Positions 28,010 to 37,572 of a DNA stretch of 64,000 bases are shown here, piece after piece (the stretch's first letter is position 1; each line of letters begins with the position of its first letter). Made by a program: the position numbers and the translations under genes. Source of the DNA: Pseudomonas sp. B21-040 (GTDB lineage: Bacteria > Pseudomonadota > Gammaproteobacteria > Pseudomonadales > Pseudomonadaceae); the NCBI RefSeq assembly GCF_024748695.1, contig NZ_CP087176.1, positions 3,899,501 through 3,963,500 on the forward strand. The letters are read 5' to 3'. The notes under the pieces are model-generated. The model worked only from the letters and a program-made list of their open reading frames with translations, ran no database searches and was not told the origin of the DNA.

Positions 28010-29302
28010 ATGACAACATCAATCCCGACCGGGCGCTCCCGCGCCAGTGCGATTTTCCGGGTCACCTCGGGCAACTTCCTCGAACAGTTCGACTTCTTCC
28101 TTTTCGGCTTTTACGCCACACAGATCGCTGCGGTGTTCTTCCCCGCCAGCAGCGAGTTCGCGTCCTTGATGATGACCTTCGCCGTGTTTGGTGCAGGCTT
28201 TCTGATGCGCCCACTGGGAGCCGTCGTACTGGGTGCGTACATCGATGACGTGGGCCGGCGCAAAGGGTTGATTGTCACACTGTCGATCATGGCGAGCGGC
28301 ACGATTCTGATTGTGTTGGTGCCCGGCTACGAAACCATCGGGTTATTCGCACCTGCCATCGTGCTGATTGGCCGATTGCTTCAAGGCTTCTCGGCCGGAG
28401 CGGAAATGGGTGGTGTGTCGGTGTACCTCTCCGAGATCGCCACCCCCGGCAACAAGGGCTTTTTCACCAGTTGGCAGTCTGGCAGCCAGCAGGTAGCAAT
28501 CATCGTTGCGGCGGCGCTGGGCTATGGGCTCAACCAATGGATGGCGCCCGCGATGATCGCCGACTGGGGCTGGCGGATTCCGTTTTTCGTCGGCTGCATG
28601 ATCGTGCCGTTCATTTTTTTCCTTCGGCGCAACCTGGAAGAAACCGAGGAATTCGCTGCGCGCAAACACCGGCCAAGCATGGCTGATGTGTTCCGTACCC
28701 TGGCACAGAACTGGGTCATCGTGTTCGCCGGGATGATGATGGTCGCGCTGACCACCACTGCGTTCTACCTGATCACGGTCTATGCACCGACCTTTGGCAA
28801 AACCGTGCTGCACCTCAGCACATCCGATGCATTGTTGGTGACCTTGCTGGTGGGTGTCTCGAATTTCATCTGGCTGCCGATCGGGGGCGCGTTGTCCGAC
28901 CGTATAGGCCGGCGTCCGGTATTGATTGCCATGGCTCTGCTGACCCTTGCCACCGCGTATCCGGCGCTGACCTATCTGGTGAACGCACCGAGCTTCATGC
29001 ACATGTTGCTGGTGCTGTTATGGCTGTCGTTCATTTACGGCTTGTACAACGGCGCAATGATCCCCGCGCTCACCGAAATCATGCCGAGTGAGGTTCGAGT
29101 TGCCGGCTTCTCTCTGGCTTACAGCCTGGCAACAGCAGTGTTTGGTGGTTTCACGCCGGCGATGTCGACGTTTCTGATTCAGTACACCGGCGACAAGGCC
29201 GCGCCGGGTTACTGGATGAGTTTCGCCGCACTCTGCGCCTTGGGCGCAACGCTGTATCTGTATCGCCGTTCGACCGGTCGCCTGCAACCGGCGGCGTCTT
29301 GA
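28010..29302 (+). CDS. MFS citrate/tricarballylate (trans-aconitate) proton symporter
   Basis: A 430-residue transporter with 12 membrane segments and the metabolite:H+ symporter signatures [20 protein letters not shown] (loop 2-3) and [20 protein letters not shown] (TM4-5), plus [12 protein letters not shown] in the second half. The start at 28010 has GGTGGAG upstream; the longer frame lacks membrane character. It is 25 nt upstream of a likely aconitate isomerase, which makes trans-aconitate or another tricarboxylate the probable substrate. Confidence 0.82.
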   Translation: MTTSIPTGRSRASAIFRVTSGNFLEQFDFFLFGFYATQIAAVFFPASSEFASLMMTFAVFGAGFLMRPLGAVVLGAYIDDVGRRKGLIVTLSIMASGTILIVLVPGYETIGLFAPAIVLIGRLLQGFSAGAEMGGVSVYLSEIATPGNKGFFTSWQSGSQQVAIIVAAALGYGLNQWMAPAMIADWGWRIPFFVGCMIVPFIFFLRRNLEETEEFAARKHRPSMADVFRTLAQNWVIVFAGMMMVALTTTAFYLITVYAPTFGKTVLHLSTSDALLVTLLVGVSNFIWLPIGGALSDRIGRRPVLIAMALLTLATAYPALTYLVNAPSFMHMLLVLLWLSFIYGLYNGAMIPALTEIMPSEVRVAGFSLAYSLATAVFGGFTPAMSTFLIQYTGDKAAPGYWMSFAALCALGATLYLYRRSTGRLQPAAS

Positions 29303-29327
29303 TCCTGCCCTTTTCGAGAACATGGAC

Positions 29328-30104
29328 ATGAACAAACTATTGAAATTTGCAACCCTGACGCTGGCTGCCAGCCTTGGCCTGAGTAATATCGCGCAGGCCG
29401 AAGAGATCCGCGTGATGACCTCCGGTGGTTTCACTGCTGCGTACAAAATCCTCGGCCCGAAATTCGCCGAGTCTACCGGTAATACCCTGGACACCGCTCT
29501 CGGCCCTTCCATGGGCAAAGCCCCGGAAGCGATCCCGAATCGTCTGGCCAGAGGTGAGAAAGCCGACGTGGTGATAATGGTCGGTTACGCCCTGGATGAA
29601 CTGATCAAACAGGGCAAAGTCGACCCGGCTTCTCGGGTTGAACTGGCGGACTCGCGAATTGGGCTGGTGGTACGCGAAGGTGCTCCCAAGCCAGACATCA
29701 GCTCCGTCGACGGTCTGAAAAAGACCCTGCTCGATGCCCGCTCGGTTGCTTATTCCGACAGTGCCAGCGGCGTGTACATCGAAGATCAACTGTTCAAGCG
29801 ACTGGGCATCGAAGACCAGCTCAAACCCAAGTCGAAGATGATCCCGAAAATCCCGGTGGGTTCGGTCGTTGCCAGTGGCGACTATCAATTGGGTTTTCAG
29901 CAGGTCAGCGAATTGCTGCCAGTGCCGGGGGTGAGTTTTGTGGCGAAGATTCCGGAGTCAGTGCAGTCGGTGACCCGATTCGCCGCCGGTATTGCGGTGG
30001 GTGCGCAACACCCTGCGCAAGCCAAGGCCTTGCTTGAGTACCTGGCCTCCTCAGCCGCTCAGTCGGATGTAAAGTCAACAGGGCTGGATTCGGTCAGCCG
30101 CTGA
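29328..30104 (+). CDS. ais: Probable periplasmic aconitate isomerase (ModA-like fold)
   Basis: A 258-residue protein with signal peptide (ending NIAQA) and a ModA-type binding-protein fold (IRVMTSGGFTAAYKILGPKF; YSDSASGVYIEDQLFKRLGI). The Pseudomonas aconitate isomerase that converts trans- to cis-aconitate is a ModA-like secreted protein of about 260 residues. No ABC permease or ATPase is nearby; instead there is a tricarboxylate symporter and a LysR gene. An ordinary binding protein cannot be ruled out. An ATG at 29322 is an alternative start with worse RBS spacing. Confidence 0.6.
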   Translation: MNKLLKFATLTLAASLGLSNIAQAEEIRVMTSGGFTAAYKILGPKFAESTGNTLDTALGPSMGKAPEAIPNRLARGEKADVVIMVGYALDELIKQGKVDPASRVELADSRIGLVVREGAPKPDISSVDGLKKTLLDARSVAYSDSASGVYIEDQLFKRLGIEDQLKPKSKMIPKIPVGSVVASGDYQLGFQQVSELLPVPGVSFVAKIPESVQSVTRFAAGIAVGAQHPAQAKALLEYLASSAAQSDVKSTGLDSVSR

Positions 30105-31008
30105 TCGCAGGTGACTGCACTTTCATTTCCACCACCAGCCGCTCCAGTTCCAATGCTGCCGGGGTCAATGTACGACCCCGGCGCTTGATCAGACCGACGC
30201 TGCGCATCACTTGCGGTTCGATCAATGGCACCCGGGTCAGGATCGGATGATCTGCCGCTGGCATCGCCATCAGCGGCACCGCCGCGATACCCAATCCCGC
30301 TTCCACCAGGCCAATCATTGTCGTCACATGCCGCGTTTCGCAGATGCTCGGCCGCTGCGGCACGATGCCGGTCAGTGCCTGATCCAGCAAGAAGCGGTTG
30401 CCCGAGGTTTTGTCCAGCGAGATGTAATCCTGCTGATAGAACTCGTCCCAGGTCACGCTGCTGCGCCCGGCCAGCGGGTGATCGCGCCGACAAGCCACCA
30501 CGTAGCCCTCCTTCACCAGCGGTTCGAACTCGACTTCGGCCTCCAGCGTGCCCATGAAACTCAGGCCGAAATCCGCCTCACCGTTGACCACTGCACTCAG
30601 CACCTCGTGCGCGCTGGAATCCAGCACTTTGACTTTGATCCGTGGGAATTGCCGGTGGTAATGGGCGATTACCCGCGGCATGAAGTAGTAAGCCGCCGAC
30701 GGCACGCAGGCAACCGTGACATGGCCGAGCCGGGTCGAGGCCACTTCGCTGATGCCCAGCAACGCCACGTCCAGGTCATCCAGTAACCGCTCGACACTGG
30801 GCATGAAACCGCGTCCCGCCTGGGTCAGGCTGACCTTGCGCGTGGTGCGCTCGAACAGTCTCACACCCAGGGCATCTTCAAGTTTTTCGATCCGACGACT
30901 CAGTGCTGGCTGGGAGATACGCACCGTATCGGCGGCCTTGCGAAAACTGCCCTGCTCAACCACCGCGCGAAAAGCCTGGAGATCGTTCAGGTCAAAATTG
31001 ATGGCCAT
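30094..31008 (-). CDS. LysR-type regulator of the tricarboxylate locus
   Basis: A 304-residue LTTR. N-terminal HTH (about 5-65; LQAFRAVVEQGSFRKAADTV, SQPALSRRIEKLEDALGVRL), then a two-lobe effector domain (VEAGLGIAAVPLMAMP). It is convergent with the isomerase gene, and the two coding ends overlap by 11 nt. Regulation of the symporter and isomerase genes is inferred from position only, since their promoters are not shared. Confidence 0.85.
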   Translation of the reverse strand: MAINFDLNDLQAFRAVVEQGSFRKAADTVRISQPALSRRIEKLEDALGVRLFERTTRKVSLTQAGRGFMPSVERLLDDLDVALLGISEVASTRLGHVTVACVPSAAYYFMPRVIAHYHRQFPRIKVKVLDSSAHEVLSAVVNGEADFGLSFMGTLEAEVEFEPLVKEGYVVACRRDHPLAGRSSVTWDEFYQQDYISLDKTSGNRFLLDQALTGIVPQRPSICETRHVTTMIGLVEAGLGIAAVPLMAMPAADHPILTRVPLIEPQVMRSVGLIKRRGRTLTPAALELERLVVEMKVQSPAISG

Positions 31009-31202
31009 CGGTGTGTACTCGTGAACAAACAGATTGATCAGCTTATCTTATGAATGTCACTAATTGATGCAAAATGTAACCGCACCTTCAACATCAGCGC
31101 GCTTCAACGGTGTAGACACTAACCCCGTTTATGTTCATAGCTGACGCCTCTCGCCTCAGCCTTTATCCTTGCCCCCCCGCCGTACCGTTGTTGGAGTCAG
31201 TC

Positions 31203-33014
31203 ATGCCCCATGAAGGCAACCTTTTACAAGCCGCTGTCGTGTTTCTGTTCGCGGCGGTGCTCGTCGTTCCCCTGGCCAAACGCATGCAGTTGGGTGCCGT
31301 CTTGGGTTATCTGTTTGCCGGCGTCCTCATCGGGCCGTCGGTGCTGGGGCTGATTGGCAACCCGCAAAGCGTCAGTCATATCTCTGAACTGGGCGTAGTG
31401 TTGCTGCTGTTCATCATTGGCCTTGAGCTGTCGCCGCGGCGCTTGTGGGTGATGCGCAAATCGGTGTTTGGCGTGGGCCTGGCGCAGGTGCTGCTGACCG
31501 GTTCGGTCATCGGCGTAGTCGCCTTGTTCGTGTTCGGCCAACCGCTGAACAGCGCCATCGTGCTCGGTCTGGGCCTGGCCTTGTCGTCGACAGCCTTTGG
31601 CCTGCAAAGCCTCGCCGAGCGCAAGGAACTGACCAGCCCTCACGGTCGCCTGGCGTTTGCGATTCTGCTGTTTCAGGACATCGCCGCGATCCCGCTGATT
31701 GCTATGGTGCCGTTGCTGGCCGGCGGTGATCACACTTCCACTGCTGCGCAAGACCTGAATCACGGCTTACGCGTGCTAGGCAGCATTGCCGTGGTAGTGA
31801 TCGGTGGACGTTACCTGCTGCGACCGGTGTTTCGCGTGGTCGCCAAAACCAGTCTGCCGGAAGTGTCCACCGCGACCGCGCTGTTGGTGGTGATCGGCAC
31901 GGCGTGGTTGATGGACCTGGTCGGCGTGTCCATGGCGCTCGGTGCGTTCCTCGCCGGGCTGCTGCTGGCTGACTCCGAGTACCGTCATGAACTGGAAGCG
32001 CAGATCGAGCCGTTCAAAGGCCTGTTGCTGGGGCTGTTCTTTATGAGCGTCGGCATGGGCGCCAACCTGAGCCTGTTGCTCAACGCACCGATTGCAGTAC
32101 TCGGGCTGACCCTGCTGCTGATCGCAATCAAATTGCCGCTGCTGTTTGTGGTCGGGCGATTGGCTGGTGGGCTGGGCAAGGTCAGTGCGATCCGCTTGGG
32201 CATCGTGCTGGCGGCCGGCGGTGAGTTCGCGTTTGTGGTGTTCAAGATCGGCCGCGACCAGGGCTTGTTCGAACCGCACCTGTACGACTTGCTGGTGCTG
32301 ACGATCACCTTGTCCATGGCGGTGACGCCGCTGTTGTTGCTGCTGTGCGCACGTCTGTATTCGCCGAAGGTGCAACCGGTCGTGGTGCCCGAGAAATTCC
32401 GCCACATCGACACCGATACGCCGCGCGTGGTGATTGCCGGCATGGGCCGGATGGGGCAGATCGTCGCGCGGATTCTGCGGGCGCAGAACATCAAGTTCGT
32501 GGCGCTCGATACCTCGGTTGAAACCATCGAACTGTCCCGCAGTTTCGGCGGCGTGCCGGTGTTCTATGGTGACCCGATGCGCCCGGAAATCCTCAGCGCG
32601 GCCAAGGTCGAGCAGGCGGAATATTTCATCATCGCCACCGATGACCCAGACACCAATATCAAGACCGCCGAGGTCGTGCACCGGCTGTATCCGCACATCA
32701 AAATCATCGCCCGTGCACGTAACCGTCAGCATGTGCACCGGTTGGTGGACCTTGGCGCCGAGGCCATCCGCGAAACCTACTATTCGAGCCTTGAGATGAG
32801 CCGGCGCACGTTGGTTGGCCTGGGTCTGACCCAGGCCCAGGCCGATGCGCGGATCAAGCGCTTCCAGCATCACGACGAACAGGTGCTGGAAGCACAGCAT
32901 GCGGTTTATGACGATGCAGCGAAGGTGTTGCAGACGGCGCAGGAAGCGCGGGCAGAGTTGGCGAAACTGTTTGAGTCGGATCAGTTGGAGGAGCAGGAGG
33001 CGAGCAAGGTTTAA
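31203..33014 (+). CDS. Kef-type monovalent cation:proton antiporter (CPA2)
   Basis: A 603-residue protein: about 12 membrane helices (1-385) of the Na+/H+ exchanger fold, then a TrkA-N/RCK domain (about 408-525; VVIAGMGRMGQIVARILRAQ) and a C-terminal coiled tail rich in Glu and Ala. Markers include LGVVLLLFIIGLELSPRRLW and LAAGGEFAFVVFKIG. This resembles KefB/KefC or YbaL, K+ efflux systems active in electrophile stress. The start at 31203 begins with the first helix; the earlier start at 31131 is less likely. Confidence 0.87.
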   Translation: MPHEGNLLQAAVVFLFAAVLVVPLAKRMQLGAVLGYLFAGVLIGPSVLGLIGNPQSVSHISELGVVLLLFIIGLELSPRRLWVMRKSVFGVGLAQVLLTGSVIGVVALFVFGQPLNSAIVLGLGLALSSTAFGLQSLAERKELTSPHGRLAFAILLFQDIAAIPLIAMVPLLAGGDHTSTAAQDLNHGLRVLGSIAVVVIGGRYLLRPVFRVVAKTSLPEVSTATALLVVIGTAWLMDLVGVSMALGAFLAGLLLADSEYRHELEAQIEPFKGLLLGLFFMSVGMGANLSLLLNAPIAVLGLTLLLIAIKLPLLFVVGRLAGGLGKVSAIRLGIVLAAGGEFAFVVFKIGRDQGLFEPHLYDLLVLTITLSMAVTPLLLLLCARLYSPKVQPVVVPEKFRHIDTDTPRVVIAGMGRMGQIVARILRAQNIKFVALDTSVETIELSRSFGGVPVFYGDPMRPEILSAAKVEQAEYFIIATDDPDTNIKTAEVVHRLYPHIKIIARARNRQHVHRLVDLGAEAIRETYYSSLEMSRRTLVGLGLTQAQADARIKRFQHHDEQVLEAQHAVYDDAAKVLQTAQEARAELAKLFESDQLEEQEASKV

Positions 33015-33046
33015 GCGGTGTGGCGACTGTGATGACGCCATCGCGA

Positions 33047-33106
33047 GCAAGCCATGCTTCCACAGTGTGACAGTGTGCCCCTGTGGGAGCATGGCTTGCC
33101 CGCGAT
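33047..33106. repeat. REP doublet (REPIN-like)
   Basis: CATCGCGAGCAAGCCATGCT and its inverse AGCATGGCTTGCCCGCGATG flank a short spacer with two GTGTGACAGTGTG-like halves. It lies between convergent genes. Confidence 0.8.
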
Positions 33107-33145
33107 GAACGATGACGCGGTGCAATGCCAGGCGCCTCCCAAGAA

Positions 33146-33685
33146 TCAGTTGGAAAATACGTACTCGCCCTTGACCCTTTTCGAGCCGACGAAGCCCAGG
33201 TCCGGGAACAGCAGCACTTTTACCCAAGCGACAAAACACACGATGCCCAACGTGATCACAAAACCGGCCACGGTCATCACCGGGTCTTCCTCATATCCCT
33301 TGAACATCCGCGAGATCTGGCTGACGGTCAGAATCAAGTAAAGGGTGTAGGCCCGTGCCGAGTTCTTGTAGAACCCCCAGGCAAACGCCAGCGGCACCAG
33401 CACCGCAAACAGAGTAAAAAACACCACGGCACCAGGGCCGATCGTCGAGCCCAGGTAAAATCCGCTGACGGCACCTAGCAAGGTTTGAACGCACATCAGT
33501 GCGAGCAAAATATTGACCTTGAGTGCGTGTTTTTCCCGTAGCGCCGGATCCGCTCGGGCGCCAATCCAGTAAGCCAGTACCCGGTCCTTGACCGCCCCAC
33601 CGGAAAACGCCTTGAACGTTTCGGTTTTGGAGCGCCCGGCTTCGAGCATTGCCGCCAGTTGCCGCTTGATTTCCTTTTTGTCCAA
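33146..33685 (-). CDS. Inner-membrane protein, four helices (179 aa)
   Basis: A cytoplasmic N-terminal ~55 residues (MDKKEIKRQLAAMLEAGRSK, FSGGAVKDRVLAYWIGARAD) precede about four hydrophobic helices. The start is TTG at 33685 behind a strong AAAGGGGAG seven nt away, an example where the RBS decides the start. I do not recognise a function. It is a single gene between a REP element and a small-peptide operon. Confidence 0.7.
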   Translation of the reverse strand: MDKKEIKRQLAAMLEAGRSKTETFKAFSGGAVKDRVLAYWIGARADPALREKHALKVNILLALMCVQTLLGAVSGFYLGSTIGPGAVVFFTLFAVLVPLAFAWGFYKNSARAYTLYLILTVSQISRMFKGYEEDPVMTVAGFVITLGIVCFVAWVKVLLFPDLGFVGSKRVKGEYVFSN

Positions 33686-33815
33686 CTCACTACTCCCCTT
33701 TCAAAGACAACCCAATTCAAGAACCGTGGCGGGCATCTTCGCTTTATTGGAGGCCACAAAGCAAAACGCCGCTTCCACCAGAGGCAGAAGCGGCAGAGGC
33801 ATGTGCCTCAAGGGA

Positions 33816-33890
33816 TCAATGCATGAACAAGGCGATCAGGATGATGATCGGGATGGGCACGCCGAGGAAGAACAGCAGTAATGAGCGCAT
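33816..33890 (-). CDS. 24-residue single-helix membrane peptide
   Basis: ATG at 33890 is preceded by CCAGGAGAATCATC, an ideal ribosome-binding site. The peptide, 24 residues, is almost entirely hydrophobic (MRSLLLFFLGVPIPIIIL followed by IALFMH) and would form one membrane helix. It is 15 nt downstream of the next gene on the same strand, so co-transcribed. The PIPIII core and intact frame suggest a real small membrane protein, possibly an accessory subunit of the upstream protein. Confidence 0.65.
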   Translation of the reverse strand: MRSLLLFFLGVPIPIIILIALFMH

Positions 33891-33905
33891 GATGATTCTC
33901 CTGGG

Positions 33906-34844
33906 TTAACGAACAGGTTGCAGCGAAGCGGTGGTGAGGTAGGCGTCGGTTTCGACGTACACCACAGCGTCCCGGCGGCGACCGCCGAAGGTCGCGGCGA
34001 GGCTGGCGAAAAAAGCGCCGATCAGCAGTGCGATGAACATCCACAACGAGGTCCAGGCGGCGACTTTCGCGGCCGTGTCGGCGGCTTGCTGTGCGGCCAG
34101 TTTGGCGTCGGCAACGGCTTTTTGCGTACGGGCGTAGACGTCATCGACACGGCGTTCAGCGTCTGCCTGAGTCAGGTTGGTCCGCTGTGCAACAAGTTGC
34201 GCCAGGTAAGTCCGATCTTCGGCGGTCAAGCCGTTGTTACTCAGGCTGCGCATGAAGATGCGCGTGACCGTGCCACGCACGGCGTCATCGCTGACGGCGG
34301 CCGGGCGATCGTCACGAAACAGGCTGTCGACGAAGTAACCGTACTGATCGCTGTCGGTATTACCGGCCGCAGTGCTCGCCGCTTGAGTGGCCGCACTGGC
34401 CGCCCCGCCGACCACGCTCGCCCCGGCTTGCACACCGCCACTGACGATGCTGCTGACCGAGCCGACCACCAGGGTCGCCGTCACCAGCGTCGCCACGCAC
34501 CAGGCGAGAAAGCCATGGGCGGTATCACGGAAATACACCTCGTCACCGTGCAGGTTCGCCCACTTGATCCGCAGGCGACCGGCAATGTAGCCACCGAGCC
34601 CGGAAGCGACGATTTGCGTCGCCGCCAGCCACACGATGGTTGATATGCCCAGGCTCTTGGCGCTCACGCCTTCATTGGCCCACGGCGATACCGCGGAAAA
34701 ACCCAGGCCGACACCGAGCAGCAAAAGGATCAACGACAACGCCGCGGCTGCCGCGGCCCCGGCGAAAATCGCGCCCCAGGACACCCCCGACAGCGTGCTT
34801 GTTTCTTCTGCGATGGGATAGAAACCTTCAGAGGATCTATTCAT
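33906..34844 (-). CDS. Polytopic membrane protein with Ala/Gly-rich helices (312 aa)
   Basis: The start at 34844 (MNRSSEGFYPIAEETSTLSG) has GGAG upstream and is chosen over 34907. Helices: GVSWGAIFAGAAAAAALSLI (about 20-45), a second near 65-90 (GLGGYIAGRL), a third near 115-140, and one near the C-terminus (SLWMFIALLIGAFFASLAAT). Between the last two lies a soluble ~130-residue segment with an Ala-rich coiled part. No family is assigned with confidence. A 24-residue membrane peptide follows in the same operon. Confidence 0.7.
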   Translation of the reverse strand: MNRSSEGFYPIAEETSTLSGVSWGAIFAGAAAAAALSLILLLLGVGLGFSAVSPWANEGVSAKSLGISTIVWLAATQIVASGLGGYIAGRLRIKWANLHGDEVYFRDTAHGFLAWCVATLVTATLVVGSVSSIVSGGVQAGASVVGGAASAATQAASTAAGNTDSDQYGYFVDSLFRDDRPAAVSDDAVRGTVTRIFMRSLSNNGLTAEDRTYLAQLVAQRTNLTQADAERRVDDVYARTQKAVADAKLAAQQAADTAAKVAAWTSLWMFIALLIGAFFASLAATFGGRRRDAVVYVETDAYLTTASLQPVR

Positions 34845-35031
34845 TGTTGTATCGCTCCAGGCAGGAAAGATGGTGTTACAACTCTTCGAATGAGTAATTG
34901 CAGTCACCGTGCCAGTCGCGACTTTTAAATAAATCGTTGTATTTCAATAATCTATAAAGATTGAACTTCCCTTTTCCATGCATTTTGCAAGGAACACGTC
35001 ATCCCGACGGGTTTTATGCACTGCAGATGAG

Positions 35032-35364
35032 TTACTTGCGCTTGTAGCTTTTATTACCGCTAGGCGTCAGGCAATACACCCCGCCTCTGGGCCCGGTGCA
35101 GAACGAACCAGTGCCGCAGGCGCAGCCATCGTCGCTCTGGATCAGCGTTTGCGGACGGGCCTGGCTTTGGCCGCCATACATCGCCGAGCAGCTTTTCTTA
35201 GAACCGCTGATGGAGCCGTCATTGCACAAAAACAGATCGCCATCGCAGCGGGCAATACCGCCTTTCTTTCCCGAACAAGGTGTATTGCCCGCCCAGGCAG
35301 ACAGGCTGGTGAGGCACAACAGCAATACAATCAGCATCCCACTACGGCGAATCAACGAGTGCAC
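35032..35364 (-). CDS. Small cysteine-rich secreted protein (110 aa)
   Basis: GTG start at 35364 with AGGAAG upstream; the signal peptide covers about residues 1-25 (LLLCLTSLSAWAG). The mature part has eight cysteines (NTPCSGKKGG, ARCDG, FLCNDGS, KSCSA, DGCACGTGSFC, GVYC), likely four disulfides, and a basic tail. Function unknown. It is divergent from the OmpR-type regulator with 149 bp between the starts. Confidence 0.7.
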   Translation of the reverse strand: MHSLIRRSGMLIVLLLCLTSLSAWAGNTPCSGKKGGIARCDGDLFLCNDGSISGSKKSCSAMYGGQSQARPQTLIQSDDGCACGTGSFCTGPRGGVYCLTPSGNKSYKRK

Positions 35365-35513
35365 AACGCAGCTTCCTGTTTAAGTTGTGGCCGTATGATA
35401 TCAATGTTCCGCAGTGGCCCCTGGTGCAACATGAAAGTTAATTTATTAAGTCACGCGTAATTCTGGGCAAAATGTTCCCCACTCCGTATTGAACCGATTA
35501 TCAGGCCAGCCTT

Positions 35514-36197
35514 ATGACCCGCATCTTGACCATCGAAGACGACGCCGTGACCGCCCGGGAAATTGTCGCCGAACTGAGCAGCCACGGCCTCGATGTCGAT
35601 TGGGTCGACAACGGTCGTGAAGGCCTGGAGCGTGCCGTCAGTGGCGATTACGACTTGATCACCCTCGACCGCATGCTGCCGGAGCTCGATGGCCTGGCGA
35701 TTGTCACCACGTTGCGGACCATGGGCGTGGCCACGCCAATCCTGATGATCAGCGCCCTCTCCGACGTCGATGAGCGCGTGCGTGGTTTGCGCGCCGGCGG
35801 TGACGATTACCTGACCAAACCGTTCGCCACCGATGAAATGGCCGCCCGGGTCGAAGTCCTGCTACGACGTCAGAACACCGTGACCGCCCAGGCCACCACC
35901 TTGCGAGTGGCCGACCTGGAACTCAACCTGATCAGCCACGAAGCCAGCCGCGCCGGCCTGCTGCTGACACTGCTACCGACCGAGTACAAGTTGCTCGAAT
36001 TCCTGATGCGCAACACCGGGCAGATCCTGTCGCGCATGATGATTTTCGAAGAAGTCTGGGGCTACCACTTCGACCCCGGCACCAACCTGATCGACGTGCA
36101 CATCGGCCGTCTGCGCAAGAAAATCGACCCGCAAGGCCAGGTCCCACTGATTCGGACCGTGCGAGGCTCGGGTTATGTCATTGCCGAACCCGTCTAA
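35514..36197 (+). CDS. OmpR-family response regulator
   Basis: A 227-residue regulator. Receiver domain 1-115 with Asp52 (LITLDRMLPELDG) and Lys in DDYLTKPFA; winged helix 130-225 (LLPTEYKLLEFLMRNTGQIL; VDVHIGRLRKKID-like region; RTVRGSGYVI). It overlaps the kinase gene by 23 nt, so the two are translationally coupled. The stimulus is unknown. The RR-then-HK order and the small kinase sensor resemble metal or envelope-stress systems. Confidence 0.92.
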   Translation: MTRILTIEDDAVTAREIVAELSSHGLDVDWVDNGREGLERAVSGDYDLITLDRMLPELDGLAIVTTLRTMGVATPILMISALSDVDERVRGLRAGGDDYLTKPFATDEMAARVEVLLRRQNTVTAQATTLRVADLELNLISHEASRAGLLLTLLPTEYKLLEFLMRNTGQILSRMMIFEEVWGYHFDPGTNLIDVHIGRLRKKIDPQGQVPLIRTVRGSGYVIAEPV

Positions 36198-37572
36198 AGG
36201 CTGGCGTTCCTCCAGCAGCCGTTTGCTGGCGCTCTACAGCTCGCTGTTCGTGATCTGGAGCGCGATCCTCATGGGTGTCATGTATTACGAGGTGTCCGCT
36301 TACCTGGACAATCTGGCCAAACACTCGCTGATGCAACGTCAGCATCTGTTTTCACGCTTTCAGGGCGAACAGCTGGTGGACGCCCTCGCCGTCAGCATGA
36401 CCTTCGACATACGTGGCATCGACGCCTATGGCCTGTTCGACCACCAGCATCGCTACCTCAGTGGTGCGCTGCACCATATCCCCGAAGACTTGCCGCTGGA
36501 CGGCAAGATCCACATGCTCAGCGACTGCGCAGAGTCCGACGACCCGACCCTGCCCGCCGACAGTTGCGACGCCGTGGCGACCCAGACGCGTGACGGTCGC
36601 TGGCTGATTCTGGTGCGCGACAACGGTTCGTTGTTCGCTGTGACCCGGATCATCCTTCACGCGTTGTTCTGGGGTGTCACGCTGACCATTCTTCCGGGCA
36701 TCGTCGGTTGGCAGGTGTTGCGCCGACGACCGCTGCGGCGTATCCGCGCGATCCAGGCCAGCGCCGAAGCCATCGTTGCCGGCGATTTGACCCGGCGCCT
36801 GCCATTGTCCAATCGTCGTGACGAATTGGACATGCTCGCTGCCATCGTCAACGCCATGCTCGAACGCATCGAGCGTTTGATGCACGAGGTCAAGGGTGTT
36901 TGCGACAACATCGCCCACGACCTGCGCACCCCGCTGACACGCCTGCGGGCCCAGTTGTACCGGATTCAACAGCAGGCTGAAGACGGCTCGACGCTGGCCG
37001 TGCAACTGGATTCCGTACTCGGTGAAGCCGACACCCTGATGGCGCGTTTTCGTGGGTTGCTGCGGATCTCCGAGCTGGAGGATCGCCAGCGTCGGTCGGG
37101 GTTCGTGCAACTCGATCCCGTGCCGTTGCTGCAAGAGCTGCACGACTTTTACCTGCCACTGGCGGAAGAAGGCGAACTGGTGTTCACACTGCAATTGCCG
37201 GCGACATTGCCCGCACTGACTGGCGATCGCGCACTGTTGTTCGAAGCCGTGGCGAACCTGTTGAGCAACTCGATCAAATTCACACCTCCGGGTGGCGAGG
37301 TGATTTTGCGTGGGGTCAGCGAGGGCGGGTTTACGCGAATCGAAGTGCTCGATTCAGGGCCAGGGATTCCCGAGGCCGAGCGGGAGGCGGTGTTCCAGCG
37401 CTTCTATCGTGCTGAAGGCGGAAATCAGAAAAGCGGGTTTGGGTTGGGGTTGTCGATCGTCGCGGCGATTGCCAGCCTGCATGGCTTTGCGCTTGCAGTG
37501 GGTAACAGCGAACTCGGTGGCGCGCGGTTGGCGCTCGATTGCAAAAGCTCTGCACTGACACAACCGTTGTAG
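36175..37572 (+). CDS. Membrane histidine kinase (HAMP-HisKA-HATPase)
   Basis: A 465-residue kinase: TM1 about 16-37, a periplasmic loop of about 120 residues with two cysteines (LSDCAES, ADSCDA), TM2 about 160-180, HAMP (180-235), HisKA with His248 (NIAHDLRTPLTRLRAQ), and HATPase with VANLLSNSIKFTPPGGEV and GFGLGLSIV. It pairs with the regulator just upstream. The stop lies at the start of a repeat cluster. Confidence 0.92.
   Translation: MSLPNPSKGWRSSSSRLLALYSSLFVIWSAILMGVMYYEVSAYLDNLAKHSLMQRQHLFSRFQGEQLVDALAVSMTFDIRGIDAYGLFDHQHRYLSGALHHIPEDLPLDGKIHMLSDCAESDDPTLPADSCDAVATQTRDGRWLILVRDNGSLFAVTRIILHALFWGVTLTILPGIVGWQVLRRRPLRRIRAIQASAEAIVAGDLTRRLPLSNRRDELDMLAAIVNAMLERIERLMHEVKGVCDNIAHDLRTPLTRLRAQLYRIQQQAEDGSTLAVQLDSVLGEADTLMARFRGLLRISELEDRQRRSGFVQLDPVPLLQELHDFYLPLAEEGELVFTLQLPATLPALTGDRALLFEAVANLLSNSIKFTPPGGEVILRGVSEGGFTRIEVLDSGPGIPEAEREAVFQRFYRAEGGNQKSGFGLGLSIVAAIASLHGFALAVGNSELGGARLALDCKSSALTQPL

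Noticed and set aside
31776..33239. A 487-codon open frame on the minus strand
   Set aside because: It lies antisense to the Kef-type antiporter; it is His/Gln/Asp-rich with no recognisable domain, as expected for a GC-rich shadow frame.
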